NCBI GenBank assembly: GCA_022760355.1
Contig: JALEGB010000099.1
Coordinates: forward strand, 1 to 44,493
DNA from: Neomegalonema sp.
GTDB lineage: Bacteria; Pseudomonadota; Alphaproteobacteria; Rhodobacterales; Rhodobacteraceae
DNA: 44,493 bases
Direction: 5' to 3'
This document shows positions 8,034 through 17,193 of the stretch, piece by piece; the first letter of the stretch is position 1; every line of letters starts with the position of its first letter. Position numbers and translations under genes: made by a program. The notes under the pieces were generated by a model that worked only from the letters and a program-made list of their open reading frames with translations, was not told the DNA's origin and searched no databases.

Positions 8034-8633
8034 TTGCGTCATTTCGGACCGCCGGCGGCGCCCGGACTACAGATCGGGTTGCTGGGCGGCTCCTTCGATC
8101 CGCCGCATGAAGGCCATGTGCATATTACGATGGAGGCGCTTCGGCGCATGCGGTTGGATCGGGTCTGGTGGCTGGTCTCGCCTGGCAATCCGCTCAAGAG
8201 CCGCGGCCCGGCGCAGATTGATCGTCGGATGGCGGCTTGTCGGGAGCTGATGCGGCATCCGCGGGTGGAAGTGACCGATATCGAAAGCCGGCTGGGCACG
8301 CGCTACACGGCGGACACCTTGTCCCAGCTGATGCGCGTCTATCCGCGGGTGCGGTTCGTCTGGCTGATGGGGGCGGATAATCTAGCCAGTTTCCATCGGT
8401 GGGAACATTGGGATTGGATCATCGAGAATGCGCCGATCGGCGTCCTTGCCCGGCCCGATCAGCATGTGCGCGCAGGCCTCTCGCCAGCGGCGCGCGCCTA
8501 TCGTCACTATCGGGTCCAGGGGCGCTCCGCGGCGGGGCTCGCCCTGCTGCCGGCGCCGGCCTGGTCCTTGCTGGTGGGGCCCACGGTTCGGATCTCCTCG
8601 ACCGAACTGCGTAACAATGGCGTGTGGCCATAA
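8034..8633 (+). CDS. nadD: Nicotinate-nucleotide adenylyltransferase
   Basis: This 199-residue cytoplasmic enzyme transfers AMP from ATP to nicotinate mononucleotide, giving deamido-NAD. The nucleotidyltransferase signature GLLGGSFDPPHEGH lies at about residues 14-27. The middle motif VWWLVSPGNPLK and the C-terminal ISSTELR motif match NadD. A TTG start at 8034 is chosen: AGGTGG stands seven bases before it and family proteins begin at this distance from the HxGH motif. The frame extends upstream to 7917, but that part looks unlike protein. Its neighbour downstream is the PBP4-type gene. Confidence 0.92.
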   Translation: MRHFGPPAAPGLQIGLLGGSFDPPHEGHVHITMEALRRMRLDRVWWLVSPGNPLKSRGPAQIDRRMAACRELMRHPRVEVTDIESRLGTRYTADTLSQLMRVYPRVRFVWLMGADNLASFHRWEHWDWIIENAPIGVLARPDQHVRAGLSPAARAYRHYRVQGRSAAGLALLPAPAWSLLVGPTVRISSTELRNNGVWP

Positions 8634-8800
8634 GATCAGCGCCCATCCGACGGGGGGGGCACCATACTTTCGCCCGGCCGGCGCCGTTCTTAGACTGGCC
8701 GCATGATGACGCGGGGGTGCGGCAGAGCGGGGAATGGCGCAGGATCGTTTTCGATGCCGAGGCGGGCCGCTGCAATGTCCGATTAGACCTGGAGGCGCAT

Positions 8801-10684
8801 ATGGGCGAGGTCGAAACTAAGCAACAGACGGATGCGCCGGCGGCGCCGCCGCTTCGGCGTAAATTGACGCTGGCCGGGGCGCGCGATGTGCTGCGGACCG
8901 CTCTTTTCCGCTGGCTCGCCGCTTCTGCTGCAGTTCTGTTCTTCGCCATCGGTTGGCGCGGCGAGGATTTTAGCGCCGATGCGCGGGATGCAGGCGGACG
9001 CGCCGCCGCCGCGCCGGGGCGTGTGATTGTGAAGCCCGTCAAGCGGCCGACGACGCCCGCGGCCGCCAAGAGCGTCTCGACTTTCTCCGGGCCAGCCGAC
9101 GCGTCGAAGGCTGCGAAGCCGTCCTCGCCGCCGTCTTCGCCCGCGGCCTTTGGCAGTGCGGCGCTGGCGAAGCAATTTTTTGAACGGTTCTTCGCTAAAG
9201 GCGTTTGGCCGCGCGCCACGAAGGGCTCGCCGTTGATCGACGGGCTCGCGGCGGACGATGAGCTGCCGGCGTCGCCGCGTTCTGGACCGGTCGGCTTTGT
9301 CGTCGCGCGGATTTCAGACCGGAAAGTCATTTCCCGCCGAAATGCCGATCTCGGTTTTATTCCCGCTTCGGTGGCGAAAGCGCCAACCGCGCTGTATGCG
9401 ATGGAGGCGTTGGGGCTCGACTACCGGTTCCGTACGAAGCTGATCGCGACGGGGAAAGTCAGCGGCGGCGTGCTTTCCGGCGATTTGATCCTCCTCGGCG
9501 GCGGCGACCCAACCCTGGACACTGCGGATCTGGCTCGGCTGGTTCAGAAACTTTCCAAGGCGGGCGTGTCGATGGTCGCCGGCCGGCTGATCTATGATGG
9601 CGGCGCTCTGCCAAGCCGACCCGAGATTGAACCTGGCCAGCCGATCTACGCATCCTACAATCCGGGCGTTTCGGGCCTTGGGCTGAATTACAACCGCGTT
9701 CTGTTCAAATGGAAGCGGATCAAAAAAGACACTTACACCCTTGAGATGTTAGCGCATTCGGCTGGCAAGCGGGTGCCGGCGATCGGATTCGAGGCGGGAT
9801 TGCTTGACCGGAAAGATCGCGCGCTGTTTCGCCGTGATCGAATTAAGCGCGGCGGTCGAATCATTGAGCGTTGGCGTGTTGCGCCGCGTAGTTTGGGGCG
9901 ACGCGGTCAAAGGTGGCTGCCAGTCCAGTATCCCGCCCGCTACACGGCGGACGTTTTTGCGCATATCGCCAGCGAGGCCGGCATCGCGATGCCTCCGCCG
10001 CAGCCTGGCGTCGCGCCCGCGCCCGCGCTGGGGCCTGGGGCTGAAGATCCCCGCATTATCGCCGAGGTCCAGTCCGCGCCGCTGCGCGTCATTCTCAAAG
10101 GCATGTTGAAATATTCCACCAACATTACGGCGGAGGCGGTCGGCGTTGTCGCCTCTCGCGCCCGTGGGGTGAAGCCCGGCGCTGCGGCGAAGGGGTTGCC
10201 CGTATCTGGCGCGGCCATGTCGGATTGGTTGAATGGCAACTATGGCTTGGCGGGCGAAGGCGGCTTGGGGCGGCCAACCTCGTTCCTCAACCACTCCGGA
10301 CTCACGACCGCCTCCCGCCTTTCGCCGCGATCGATGGTGCAAATTCTGGTCAATGCGGCGGTCGATGCTGAGAAGTTCGAAAAGTTCAAGAGCCTTATGC
10401 CGGTGCGTCATGGGCGCGGCGCGCGGAAGACGGCGATTGTTCGGGCCAAAACCGGCACAATCTATTACGGGCGCGGATTGGCTGGCTATATCGAATGTCG
10501 CAAAAGCGGGGAGCTGTTCGCCTTCGCCTATTTCAACTCCGATCCAAAGACCCGCGTGGCCTTTGATCGGGCGCTGAAGGTCACATCCGCCAGTCCGCCG
10601 AGCGGCGCTGGCGTCTGGCTGCGCCGCGCTTTGGTGGTCGAGCGGGCTTTGATGGCGAAATGGACCAAGGATCTTTGCGGCTAG
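8801..10684 (+). CDS. dacB: D-alanyl-D-alanine carboxypeptidase/endopeptidase (PBP4 type, S13)
   Basis: This 627-residue periplasmic peptidase trims or hydrolyses peptidoglycan cross-links. The S13 catalytic motifs are all visible: SVAK in PASVAKAPTALY, STN in LKYSTNITAE, and KTG in RAKTGTIYYGRG. An N-terminal membrane anchor (LFRWLAASAAVLFFAIGW, about 37-54) is followed by an Ala/Pro-rich spacer of about 100 residues, which makes it longer than the usual 450-500. The ATG at 8801 has GGAGG five bases upstream. Its TAG stop lies inside the dispersed repeat that follows. The 167-base gap after nadD shows no other gene. Confidence 0.9.
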   Translation: MGEVETKQQTDAPAAPPLRRKLTLAGARDVLRTALFRWLAASAAVLFFAIGWRGEDFSADARDAGGRAAAAPGRVIVKPVKRPTTPAAAKSVSTFSGPADASKAAKPSSPPSSPAAFGSAALAKQFFERFFAKGVWPRATKGSPLIDGLAADDELPASPRSGPVGFVVARISDRKVISRRNADLGFIPASVAKAPTALYAMEALGLDYRFRTKLIATGKVSGGVLSGDLILLGGGDPTLDTADLARLVQKLSKAGVSMVAGRLIYDGGALPSRPEIEPGQPIYASYNPGVSGLGLNYNRVLFKWKRIKKDTYTLEMLAHSAGKRVPAIGFEAGLLDRKDRALFRRDRIKRGGRIIERWRVAPRSLGRRGQRWLPVQYPARYTADVFAHIASEAGIAMPPPQPGVAPAPALGPGAEDPRIIAEVQSAPLRVILKGMLKYSTNITAEAVGVVASRARGVKPGAAAKGLPVSGAAMSDWLNGNYGLAGEGGLGRPTSFLNHSGLTTASRLSPRSMVQILVNAAVDAEKFEKFKSLMPVRHGRGARKTAIVRAKTGTIYYGRGLAGYIECRKSGELFAFAYFNSDPKTRVAFDRALKVTSASPPSGAGVWLRRALVVERALMAKWTKDLCG

Positions 10685-10748
10685 AGCTTGTTTGGCCGCG
10701 ATTTGCGAGCCGTTAGATGGGGCGCTCTAACTTCAAATCTCTCTAGGC
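10681..10748 (+). repeat. Dispersed repeat, copy 1 (no hairpin)
   Basis: Bases 10688-10748 match 17810-17870 at 51 of 61 positions, including the identical 18-base core CGCGATTTGCGAGCCGTT. The preceding CTAGAGCTTGTT is also shared with copy 2 (17763-17774), but the hairpin insert between the two parts is missing here. The repeat lies between the convergent dacB and DUF2330 genes and supplies the dacB stop codon. Confidence 0.75.
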
Positions 10749-10787
10749 GAGCCCGGCGGCCGAAGCCGCCCGGCGGAATGGCGCAGG

Positions 10788-12122
10788 TTAGTCCCAGATC
10801 GACTTCCACCAAGGCTCGTTGCCGTTGAGGTCGAAGCCTTTGGCGCTTTTGGCCATCTTGGCGCGGATCTCACCAATGTCCCAACCGGTCAGCGTCGCAA
10901 GCTGCTTCGCCTCTCGATCCCAGCGTTGTAGGAGGCGGCGGCGATAGGCGTCGCCCGCAGCACAGGAAATATCGCCGGTGAAAGGGTGGCGGGTAACATA
11001 ACGGCCTTGGAAGTTCTTACGATCTCCGGTCACCGTCAGGCGCAGATCCTCGGGGAACGTCTTGGCGTCATAACGGACATGCAGCCGGGTCACGAACACA
11101 TTCACACCCCGCCGCGCGCGGCCGCCTTTCGGGACCCAATACACGCCGAGCCGTCGCAGCTGATCATTGCTGAGCGGGTCGGCGGCGCAAGGGTCGCACC
11201 AGCCCATATCCCACGCATATTCAGTAAAGACGGCGCGACCGCCTGCTTTTTCAGACGCGCGTGCGAACATCGCTTTATAGAACCGGCCGAAATCCTTCTG
11301 CACAAACAGAGGAATGTCGATGTTGGATGGGATTTTGGCGGTGCGGTAATTAACCGTTTCAACCCGTCCCGTTCTGGTCAGCGTAAAGAGAATCAGATCT
11401 TGCTTGCCGCGTCCATTCGCGGTGCCCAGTCGGATCGGCAGCATGAACTTCTTCGATTCGAAGGCGATTTGCAGCGGACGTAGAAATTCTCCGCCCACCT
11501 TCGACTTTTCCTTTAGGTTCACTTTGGCGACGAAAAATTTCATGCCCTGCGCGATATAGCTGGCCAGGATCGGCTTTGCGGCCGCCGGCGTTTTATAGCC
11601 GTTCTCGTCCAGCCAGATTTGCAGCCCGTCGCTCTTTTTCGCCGACAGGATGAGAATATCATACTCGCCGACCGTGTATTGCGCTTCGATTTTGACGCCG
11701 AGCGAACGTTGTCTGCGTGCGACGCCGTCAGAGATCGGGGCCGTTGACTTGGCTCGCGGGCTCGGAACCCGCAGAGCAACGATGGGCGGCGCGCATGGGT
11801 CGGGGTCGCGGTACTCGACGATGCGCGGCGCCGTGTAAGCGTCCAGATGCTCGACATCCGCGCTGCGGCCGACATTGATCTGCTTGCGTTTAAGGACCAC
11901 CGGCGTTGGGATGACCATCGCGAAGTCCTTCGGGTCGCCCGCATAGTCATTGACCATGGTGATTACCGTGCGGTCCTGATCGCGAACCATGACGACTTTC
12001 GATGCGTCGTTGAAAAGTTTGGTGTCTGCTTTCGCGACGAAGAATCCGCAGAAGGCGGCGGCGGGCGCGGCGGGCGCGAGGAGGGCGGTTGCGGTGAGGG
12101 CCGCGAGCATTGATCGAATCAT
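10788..12122 (-). CDS. DUF2330 protein, paralogue 1
   Basis: This is a 444-residue exported protein. A Sec signal peptide (MIRSMLAALTATALLAPAAPAAAF) ends in AAA before FCGFFVAKAD. The DUF2330 core is VVMVRDQDRTVITMVNDYAGDPKDFAMVIPTP. A cysteine pair, WCDPCAADPLSNDQLRRLGV, and a C-terminal Trp-rich end (PWWKSIWD) are conserved in paralogue 2. No C-terminal membrane helix is seen, so it should be free in the periplasm. The start has AAAGGAG six bases upstream. It is the last gene of the operon with the RnfD-like gene. The family's function is unknown. Confidence 0.88.
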   Translation of the reverse strand: MIRSMLAALTATALLAPAAPAAAFCGFFVAKADTKLFNDASKVVMVRDQDRTVITMVNDYAGDPKDFAMVIPTPVVLKRKQINVGRSADVEHLDAYTAPRIVEYRDPDPCAPPIVALRVPSPRAKSTAPISDGVARRQRSLGVKIEAQYTVGEYDILILSAKKSDGLQIWLDENGYKTPAAAKPILASYIAQGMKFFVAKVNLKEKSKVGGEFLRPLQIAFESKKFMLPIRLGTANGRGKQDLILFTLTRTGRVETVNYRTAKIPSNIDIPLFVQKDFGRFYKAMFARASEKAGGRAVFTEYAWDMGWCDPCAADPLSNDQLRRLGVYWVPKGGRARRGVNVFVTRLHVRYDAKTFPEDLRLTVTGDRKNFQGRYVTRHPFTGDISCAAGDAYRRRLLQRWDREAKQLATLTGWDIGEIRAKMAKSAKGFDLNGNEPWWKSIWD

Positions 12123-12192
12123 GTGGTCTCCTTTGACGGCGCAAGGGGAGCGGAGGCGGCGCCAACGGCGCGGCGCCGCGCGGACGAACGCC

Positions 12193-13521
12193 TTAGTCCC
12201 AGAGCTGCTCCCACCAAGGTTTTTCTTTCGGCAGCAGTTTTAGGTCTTGGCCGGAGGCGGCCATTTTGGCGCGGATCTCAGCGACGTCCCATCCGGTGAG
12301 CGTCGCCAGCTGCCTTGCTTCACGCTCCCACCGCTGGGCCAGCCGGCGGCGATAGGCGTCCCCGGCGGCGCAGGCGAGATCGCCCTTATAGTGATGGCGC
12401 GTGATGTAGCGGCCCTGAAAGTTCTTGCGGTCGCCGGTTTCGGTCAGGCGAAGGTCTTCAGGGAACGTCTTGGCGTCATAGCGAACATGCAGCCGCGTCA
12501 CGAAGACATCCACGCCGCGGCGAGAGCGCCCGCCTTTCGCCACCCAGAAGACGCCCAAGCGGCGCAGCTGGTCATTGCTCAGCGGATCCGCAGCGCATGG
12601 GTCGCACCAGCCCATGTCCCAGGCATATTCGGTGAATACCGCCCGGCCGCTTTCTTTGCTGACCGCGCGGCTGAAGAGGGCCTTGTAGAACTTGCCGAAC
12701 TCCTTTTGCACGAACAGCGGCACCTCCAGATCAGAAGGGATCTTCGCCGTACGATAGTTCGCTGTTTCAACCCGTCCGGTGCGGGTGAGTGTGAACAGGA
12801 GCAAATCCTGCTTGCCGCGGGCGTTCGCCGTGCCCAGGCGAATCGGGAGCATGAATTTGGGTGAGTTAAACGCGATCTGCAGCGGACGTAGGAACTCGCC
12901 GCCCGCCTTTGCTTTCGCCTCGAGGTTCACTTTGGCGACGAAGAACTTCATGCCTTGCGCGATATAGCTTGCCAGGATCGGCTTGGCGGCCGGGGGCGTT
13001 TTGTAGCCATTTTCGTCAAGCCAAAGCTGTAGCCCGTCGCTTTCTTTGGCGGAGAGGATGAGGATGTCATATTCGCCGACCGTGTATTGCGCTTCGATTG
13101 TGACGCCGCGGCTGCGCGTTGCGGCTTTTTCTTTCCGCAGCTGGGTTGCGCCAGTGGTGGGCGCCGGGGCCGCGTCATACAAAACGTGCGGACGGCAGGG
13201 GTTGCTGTCGAAATACTCGACCATACGTGGCGCGGTATAGGCGTCGAGATGGCTGACATCAGCTGCGCGGCCGATATGGATCTGCTCTCGCTTCAGGACA
13301 ACCGGGGTGGGGATCACCATCGCGAAGTCCTTCGGGTCGCCGACATAGTCATTGACCATGGTGATAACGGTGCGGTCTGCGTCGCGCACCATGACGACTT
13401 TCGACGCGTCGTTAAACAGCTTGGCGTCGGCTTTCGCGACATAGAAGCCGCAGAAGGCGGCGGCTGGCGCGGCTGGGGCGAGCAGAGCGCCGACGGCGAG
13501 CGCAGCGAAGAGTAAGCGCAT
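12193..13521 (-). CDS. DUF2330 protein, paralogue 2
   Basis: This 442-residue exported protein is closely similar along its whole length to the neighbouring paralogue: the same VVMVRDADRTVITMVNDYVG core, the WCDPCAADPLSNDQLRRLGV segment and a PWWEQLWD end. That points to tandem duplication. A signal peptide (LLFAALAVGALLAPAAPAAAF) is present. The ATG at 13521 is chosen over the upstream frame because AAAGGAG lies about seven bases before it. It begins one base after the stop of the RnfD-like gene, indicating coupled translation. Divergence is greatest after the first DUF2330 block (PCRPHVLYDAAPAPTTG here). Confidence 0.88.
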   Translation of the reverse strand: MRLLFAALAVGALLAPAAPAAAFCGFYVAKADAKLFNDASKVVMVRDADRTVITMVNDYVGDPKDFAMVIPTPVVLKREQIHIGRAADVSHLDAYTAPRMVEYFDSNPCRPHVLYDAAPAPTTGATQLRKEKAATRSRGVTIEAQYTVGEYDILILSAKESDGLQLWLDENGYKTPPAAKPILASYIAQGMKFFVAKVNLEAKAKAGGEFLRPLQIAFNSPKFMLPIRLGTANARGKQDLLLFTLTRTGRVETANYRTAKIPSDLEVPLFVQKEFGKFYKALFSRAVSKESGRAVFTEYAWDMGWCDPCAADPLSNDQLRRLGVFWVAKGGRSRRGVDVFVTRLHVRYDAKTFPEDLRLTETGDRKNFQGRYITRHHYKGDLACAAGDAYRRRLAQRWEREARQLATLTGWDVAEIRAKMAASGQDLKLLPKEKPWWEQLWD

Positions 13522-13522
13522 C

Positions 13523-14383
13523 TCAGGTCTCCTTTGGGCGTGGTTGAGCGACAATGCGAAGCACGCCGACCAGGGGCGCGGCGAAGATCAGCGCCCAGAC
13601 GGGGCCGATATTTGTGATCCAGGATGTCTGCAGCCAGAAGCCGAGCCCGGCGACGGCGACAGCATGGAGAATGCGGCCGGCGCGGGTCGGCGGCGTCGTC
13701 GCTGGATCCGAGATCATAAAGAACGCGAACACCAGGATGGCGCCGGACTGCAGCTGGTGGATCGGAATGCTCATCGGGTCGCCAAAATAGAGCGCGCGGC
13801 CGAAGGAAAGGGCGGCCCACGCCGCAAGAAAGGCGAGCGTCGTGTCCAATCGTGCGGCCCGGCCGGCGACGACGGAGCCGACCCCCGCGATGGCGATCGC
13901 AGCCAGACCCAGCGCGCCCCATTGGCCGGGCGAGAGCCAGGCGCCGCCAAATGTCAGCGGTAGAATAAAGAGGGACAGCGCGGCCGGATTGAAAATATGG
14001 CGTCCGCCCATTCGAATCAGAAACTTCGATCCGACCGCCAGCAAGCCGGCGAGCGCAAAGAGCCACAGCGGTTCGGCGCGAAACAGCAGCGTAAGCGAGC
14101 CGGCTGTGATCAGCGGGCTGAGCGGATCGAAAGCCCTCCCTTGGGCCCAGCGCCCGAGATATTCGGCGACCAGCGCGCCCGCGGCGGCGGCGAGTGCGGC
14201 AAGCGGCGAGAGGTTGAAGCCTAGCGCAAGCACGCCAAAGCTGATCAAGAGCGCTTGCGCGGCGATCTGGCCATAGCGCGGATCTCGCAATGGCGCGAGG
14301 AGGGGGGCCGGGGCCCCTGCGGGCCGGCGCGTGCGCGTCTTTTCGACGGAAGGCGCGGGCGAGTCGTAAGCGGCGTCGGTCAT
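13523..14383 (-). CDS. Stand-alone RnfD/NqrB-like membrane protein
   Basis: This is a 286-residue inner-membrane protein with about eight to nine hydrophobic segments of the NqrB/RnfD fold. It keeps FNPAALSLFILPLTFG and the late SGAILVFAFFMISDPATTP...GR segment. In NqrB and RnfD a threonine in an SGAT motif carries covalent FMN; I cannot find that motif here, and no other Rnf or Nqr subunit is nearby. The N-terminal 25 residues are Pro/Arg-rich. It is the first gene of the operon with two DUF2330 genes. A role as membrane anchor, transporter or diverged electron-transfer protein is open. Confidence 0.8.
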   Translation of the reverse strand: MTDAAYDSPAPSVEKTRTRRPAGAPAPLLAPLRDPRYGQIAAQALLISFGVLALGFNLSPLAALAAAAGALVAEYLGRWAQGRAFDPLSPLITAGSLTLLFRAEPLWLFALAGLLAVGSKFLIRMGGRHIFNPAALSLFILPLTFGGAWLSPGQWGALGLAAIAIAGVGSVVAGRAARLDTTLAFLAAWAALSFGRALYFGDPMSIPIHQLQSGAILVFAFFMISDPATTPPTRAGRILHAVAVAGLGFWLQTSWITNIGPVWALIFAAPLVGVLRIVAQPRPKET

Positions 14384-14600
14384 GCCGTCGGGCCTGCGCT
14401 CAGATTGCGGCGGTTTGCGGGTCTTAAGGGAGCGGTTTGGCGTTCACGCCAGCTTGAGCCGGGCGTGGGGTTGAAGCTGGCGTATGTATCCCTGTTTCCC
14501 CGCTTCGTGAGGTTCCGCCATTCTTGTTCGACTTATTTATATTCATGTGATATGAATTTATTTGAGGTAAGCTCATGCGTGACGATGAAAGGAGATCGAC
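14384..14600. promoter_or_regulatory. Promoter region with AT-rich inverted repeat
   Basis: This divergent region lies between the RnfD-like operon and the 51-residue protein. It contains an unusually AT-rich tract (about 14528-14570) holding ATTCAT (14541-14546), a five-base spacer and ATGAAT (14552-14557). Such a small inverted repeat is typical of a dimeric repressor site, but the binding protein is not evident. AAAGGAG at 14588-14594 is the ribosome site for the small gene. Confidence 0.4.
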
Positions 14601-14756
14601 ATGATGCAGGGATTGTTTCAGATTCTGATCTGGCCGGGCGACAAAATCTGCGCGTTGATCGGCCAGAACCCCAAAGACGATAGCGGCATGCTGCGAGGAT
14701 TCGTGAACAACGTTTTCTATGGCGGCGTGGCGGCGCTGCTGATCCTACTATTGTAG
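14601..14756 (+). CDS. 51-residue small membrane protein
   Basis: This short gene starts at ATG 14601 with a strong AAAGGAG six bases upstream and ends with TAG at 14754-14756. The protein begins MMQGLFQILIWPGDKICALIG, has a polar middle (QNPKDDSGMLRGF), then one membrane helix (VFYGGVAALLILLL) at the C-terminus. The WPGDKIC segment and a polar stretch before a terminal helix recall small conserved alphaproteobacterial proteins I have seen, but I cannot name a family. It is monocistronic behind an AT-rich region and faces the TerB-like gene. Function is unknown. Confidence 0.7.
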   Translation: MMQGLFQILIWPGDKICALIGQNPKDDSGMLRGFVNNVFYGGVAALLILLL

Positions 14757-14866
14757 CGCCGACCGCGCGGAATGACGGCCCAAGCCCTCCAGCCGAACTG
14801 GCGCCTAGCCGGGCTGGGGCGCGGCCGCCGCAACGCGAGGACGGCCGCACTTCAGCTCAGACCAGA

Positions 14867-15280
14867 TCAGATCTTCATATGACGAGCGCGGGTGCCGCGC
14901 TCGATTGCGGCGGCGACCAACCGGCCGATTTCGAGCCTGTGGCGGATGATTTCCAGGATCTGCATCTCCTCCGGCGCAATCGCGCCATCGGCGGCGGCGA
15001 TATCGCACGCGAAGGCGTAGGCTGTTTCACGCACGCGGCCTGGAAGGGTGTCCTTCGCCATGCCGAGCAACGCGTCCAGGCCTTCCTCATTCTGCAGCAG
15101 ATCCACGACAGCGGGGGCGACCGAGTTCGTGATCCGATCACGGTCATAGCCTTTGAAGATCGGCGCGAACTCCACGACTTTGCCGATCTCGGTGATTTCC
15201 TCTTCAGACATGTCATTGTCCGCCGCGGATACAACCATCATTACGGCGATAAGAGCGTCTTGAGGGCTAAACGGGGTCAC
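14867..15280 (-). CDS. TerB-like tellurite-resistance-family protein
   Basis: This 137-residue cytoplasmic helical protein has the two metal-binding TerB/COG4103-type repeats: VSAADNDMSEEEITEIGKVV near residues 17-36 and DIAAADGAIAPEEMQILEII near 93-112. Each pairs an ADxxxxxEE motif with helices. The start is GTG at 15280, supported by AAAGGAG seven bases upstream. No other ter gene is nearby, so tellurite resistance should not be assumed; stand-alone TerB domains are common in alphaproteobacteria. Confidence 0.85.
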   Translation of the reverse strand: MTPFSPQDALIAVMMVVSAADNDMSEEEITEIGKVVEFAPIFKGYDRDRITNSVAPAVVDLLQNEEGLDALLGMAKDTLPGRVRETAYAFACDIAAADGAIAPEEMQILEIIRHRLEIGRLVAAAIERGTRARHMKI

Positions 15281-15497
15281 TGGGGATCTCCTTTACGCCT
15301 AAGCTAAGTTCGCCGTCGCAACGGCCGGCCAATCTGTCAAGCACTGCTTTTGTGAGACGCAATTTCGAGCGCCGCAATCGGTCTTGTCGCGAATGGCGGC
15401 GGCGCGGCCAGCTTGGCGCCAACAGAAGGTTTTCACCCGCCGCAAAACCGATTAGGGAGGCGCCACGATATTCACCATCTGAAGGACCGGCTTTATC
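15281..15497. other. Divergent terB-lysS intergenic region
   Basis: This 217-base stretch holds the promoters of the TerB-like gene and lysS. No convincing T-box, tRNA or terminator is visible. The lysS ribosome site GAAGGA is at about 15481-15486. Confidence 0.35.
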
Positions 15498-17135
15498 ATG
15501 CCTGAGGGCGCAGCTTCGAACGCCGCAATTGATCGCGAAGAACTCAAAGCTCTGGCGGAGAAGGCGAAAGCCTGGCCGTTCGAGGAAGCGCGCAAGCTGC
15601 TCAAACGGCTGAAGGGCAAGGGCGGCAAGGTTGTTGCGCCCGAGAAAGGCTATGTCCTGTTTGAGACAGGCTACGGCCCGTCCGGCCTGCCGCATATCGG
15701 CACTTTTGGCGAGGTGGCGCGAACCACGATGGTCCGCCGCGCCTTCGAAGCGCTGTGCGACATTCCAACCAAGCTGATCGCGTTTTCGGATGATATGGAC
15801 GGTTTCCGCAAAGTGCCGACCAACGTGCCGAACCAAGAAATGTTGGCGGAGCATCTGCATAAGCCGCTGACCGAGGTCCCCGATCCGTTCGGTGGGCATG
15901 AGAGCTTCGCGCATCATAATAATGCGCGGCTGCGGTCGTTCCTGGATCAGTTTGGTTTCGAGTACGAATTCAAAAGCTCGACCGAAACCTACTGTTCCGG
16001 CGAGTTTGACGAGATGCTGCTGGTGATGCTGGAGCGGTTCGACAAAGTCATGGAGATCATGCTCCCGACGTTGGGCGAGGAGCGACGCGCCACCTACTCG
16101 CCGTTCCTTCCGATCAGCCCCAAAACACGCAAAGTGCTGCAAGTGCCGACCCTTGAGCGCAATGTGAAGGCCGGAACCATCGTCTATGAAGATGAGGATG
16201 GCGAGAAGATCGAGACGCCGGTGACCGGCGGCAATGTGAAAATCCAATGGAAGCCGGATTGGGCGCTGCGCTGGGCGGCGCTGGAGGTCGACTATGAAAT
16301 GGCCGGCAAGGATCTGATCGATTCGGTTACGCAAAGCTCGAAGATCTGCCGCGCGTTGGGCAAGCCGGCGCCCGAAGGGTTCAACTATGAGCTGTTCTTG
16401 GATGATCGGGGCGAGAAAATTTCCAAGTCGAAAGGCAACGGCCTGTCGATTGAGGAGTGGCTCGCTTACGCCTCGCCGGAGAGCTTGTCGCTGTTTATGT
16501 TCCAAAAGCCGAAGACGGCGAAACGGCTCTATTTCGACGTGGCGCCAAAGGCTGTGGATGAGTATGCGCAGCATCTGCGCGGCTATCTTGATCAGTCGCC
16601 GAAGCAGTGGCTGGAAAACCCGGTTTGGCACATCCACAACGCCAATCCGCCCGCGCCGGAGCCGGATAGCGTTTCTTTCTCAATGTTGCTGAACTTGGCG
16701 TCCGCAGCGTCGGCGGAGGCGCCGGACGTGTTGTGGGGGTTCATTAAGCGCTACGCGCCAGATGCGACGCCGGAGACGCATCCGGAATTGGATGCGGCTG
16801 CGTCGCGCGCCGTACGATATTTCCAAGACTTCGTTCGTCCGACCAAGCTCTATCGCGCGCCTACGGATAAGGAGCGCGCGGCGCTGGAGGATCTCGCCGC
16901 CAAGCTCAAAGCGCTTGAGCCTGGGTTGGACGCCGAAGCGCTGCAGTCGGAAGTATTCGCTGTCGGCAAGGCGCATGAATTTGAGCCGCTGCGGGACTGG
17001 TTCACCGCGATCTATGAGGTGTTGCTCGGCCAGAGCCAGGGGCCGCGTTTTGGCGGGTTTATCGCGCTCTATGGCGTCGAGGAAACTGTCGCGCTGATCG
17101 AAGAGGCCCTCGGCGGCGCCTTTGTTCAGAGCTGA
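15498..17135 (+). CDS. lysS: Lysine--tRNA ligase, class I
   Basis: This 545-residue enzyme charges tRNA-Lys with lysine. It is the class I type found in archaea and most alphaproteobacteria, not the class II enzyme of enterobacteria. The HIGH-type motif appears as [13 protein letters not shown] near residue 58 and the KMSKS-type loop as KISKSKGNG near residue 310. Length and the C-terminal helical anticodon-binding region match the family. The ATG at 15498 is preceded by GAAGGA. It is monocistronic, and its 3' end faces the P-loop protein gene. Confidence 0.96.
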   Translation: MPEGAASNAAIDREELKALAEKAKAWPFEEARKLLKRLKGKGGKVVAPEKGYVLFETGYGPSGLPHIGTFGEVARTTMVRRAFEALCDIPTKLIAFSDDMDGFRKVPTNVPNQEMLAEHLHKPLTEVPDPFGGHESFAHHNNARLRSFLDQFGFEYEFKSSTETYCSGEFDEMLLVMLERFDKVMEIMLPTLGEERRATYSPFLPISPKTRKVLQVPTLERNVKAGTIVYEDEDGEKIETPVTGGNVKIQWKPDWALRWAALEVDYEMAGKDLIDSVTQSSKICRALGKPAPEGFNYELFLDDRGEKISKSKGNGLSIEEWLAYASPESLSLFMFQKPKTAKRLYFDVAPKAVDEYAQHLRGYLDQSPKQWLENPVWHIHNANPPAPEPDSVSFSMLLNLASAASAEAPDVLWGFIKRYAPDATPETHPELDAAASRAVRYFQDFVRPTKLYRAPTDKERAALEDLAAKLKALEPGLDAEALQSEVFAVGKAHEFEPLRDWFTAIYEVLLGQSQGPRFGGFIALYGVEETVALIEEALGGAFVQS

Positions 17136-17193
17136 CGCCGCCAATGGCGCGGGCGCGGAGGAACAGCGTTGCGCCTGAAGCTGACGTCGCGCC

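Noticed and set aside
7710-8042. 110-codon open frame on the minus strand before nhaA
   Set aside because: It spans the divergent promoter region and overlaps the nadD start and the nhaA leader hairpin. No domain or ribosome site.
14550-14683. Alternative frame from ATG 14552 overlapping the 51-residue gene
   Set aside because: It lacks a ribosome site, whereas the other frame has AAAGGAG at ideal spacing and a membrane helix.
15267-16637. 456-codon open frame on the minus strand
   Set aside because: Antisense shadow of lysS; rich in Arg, His and Leu without domains.
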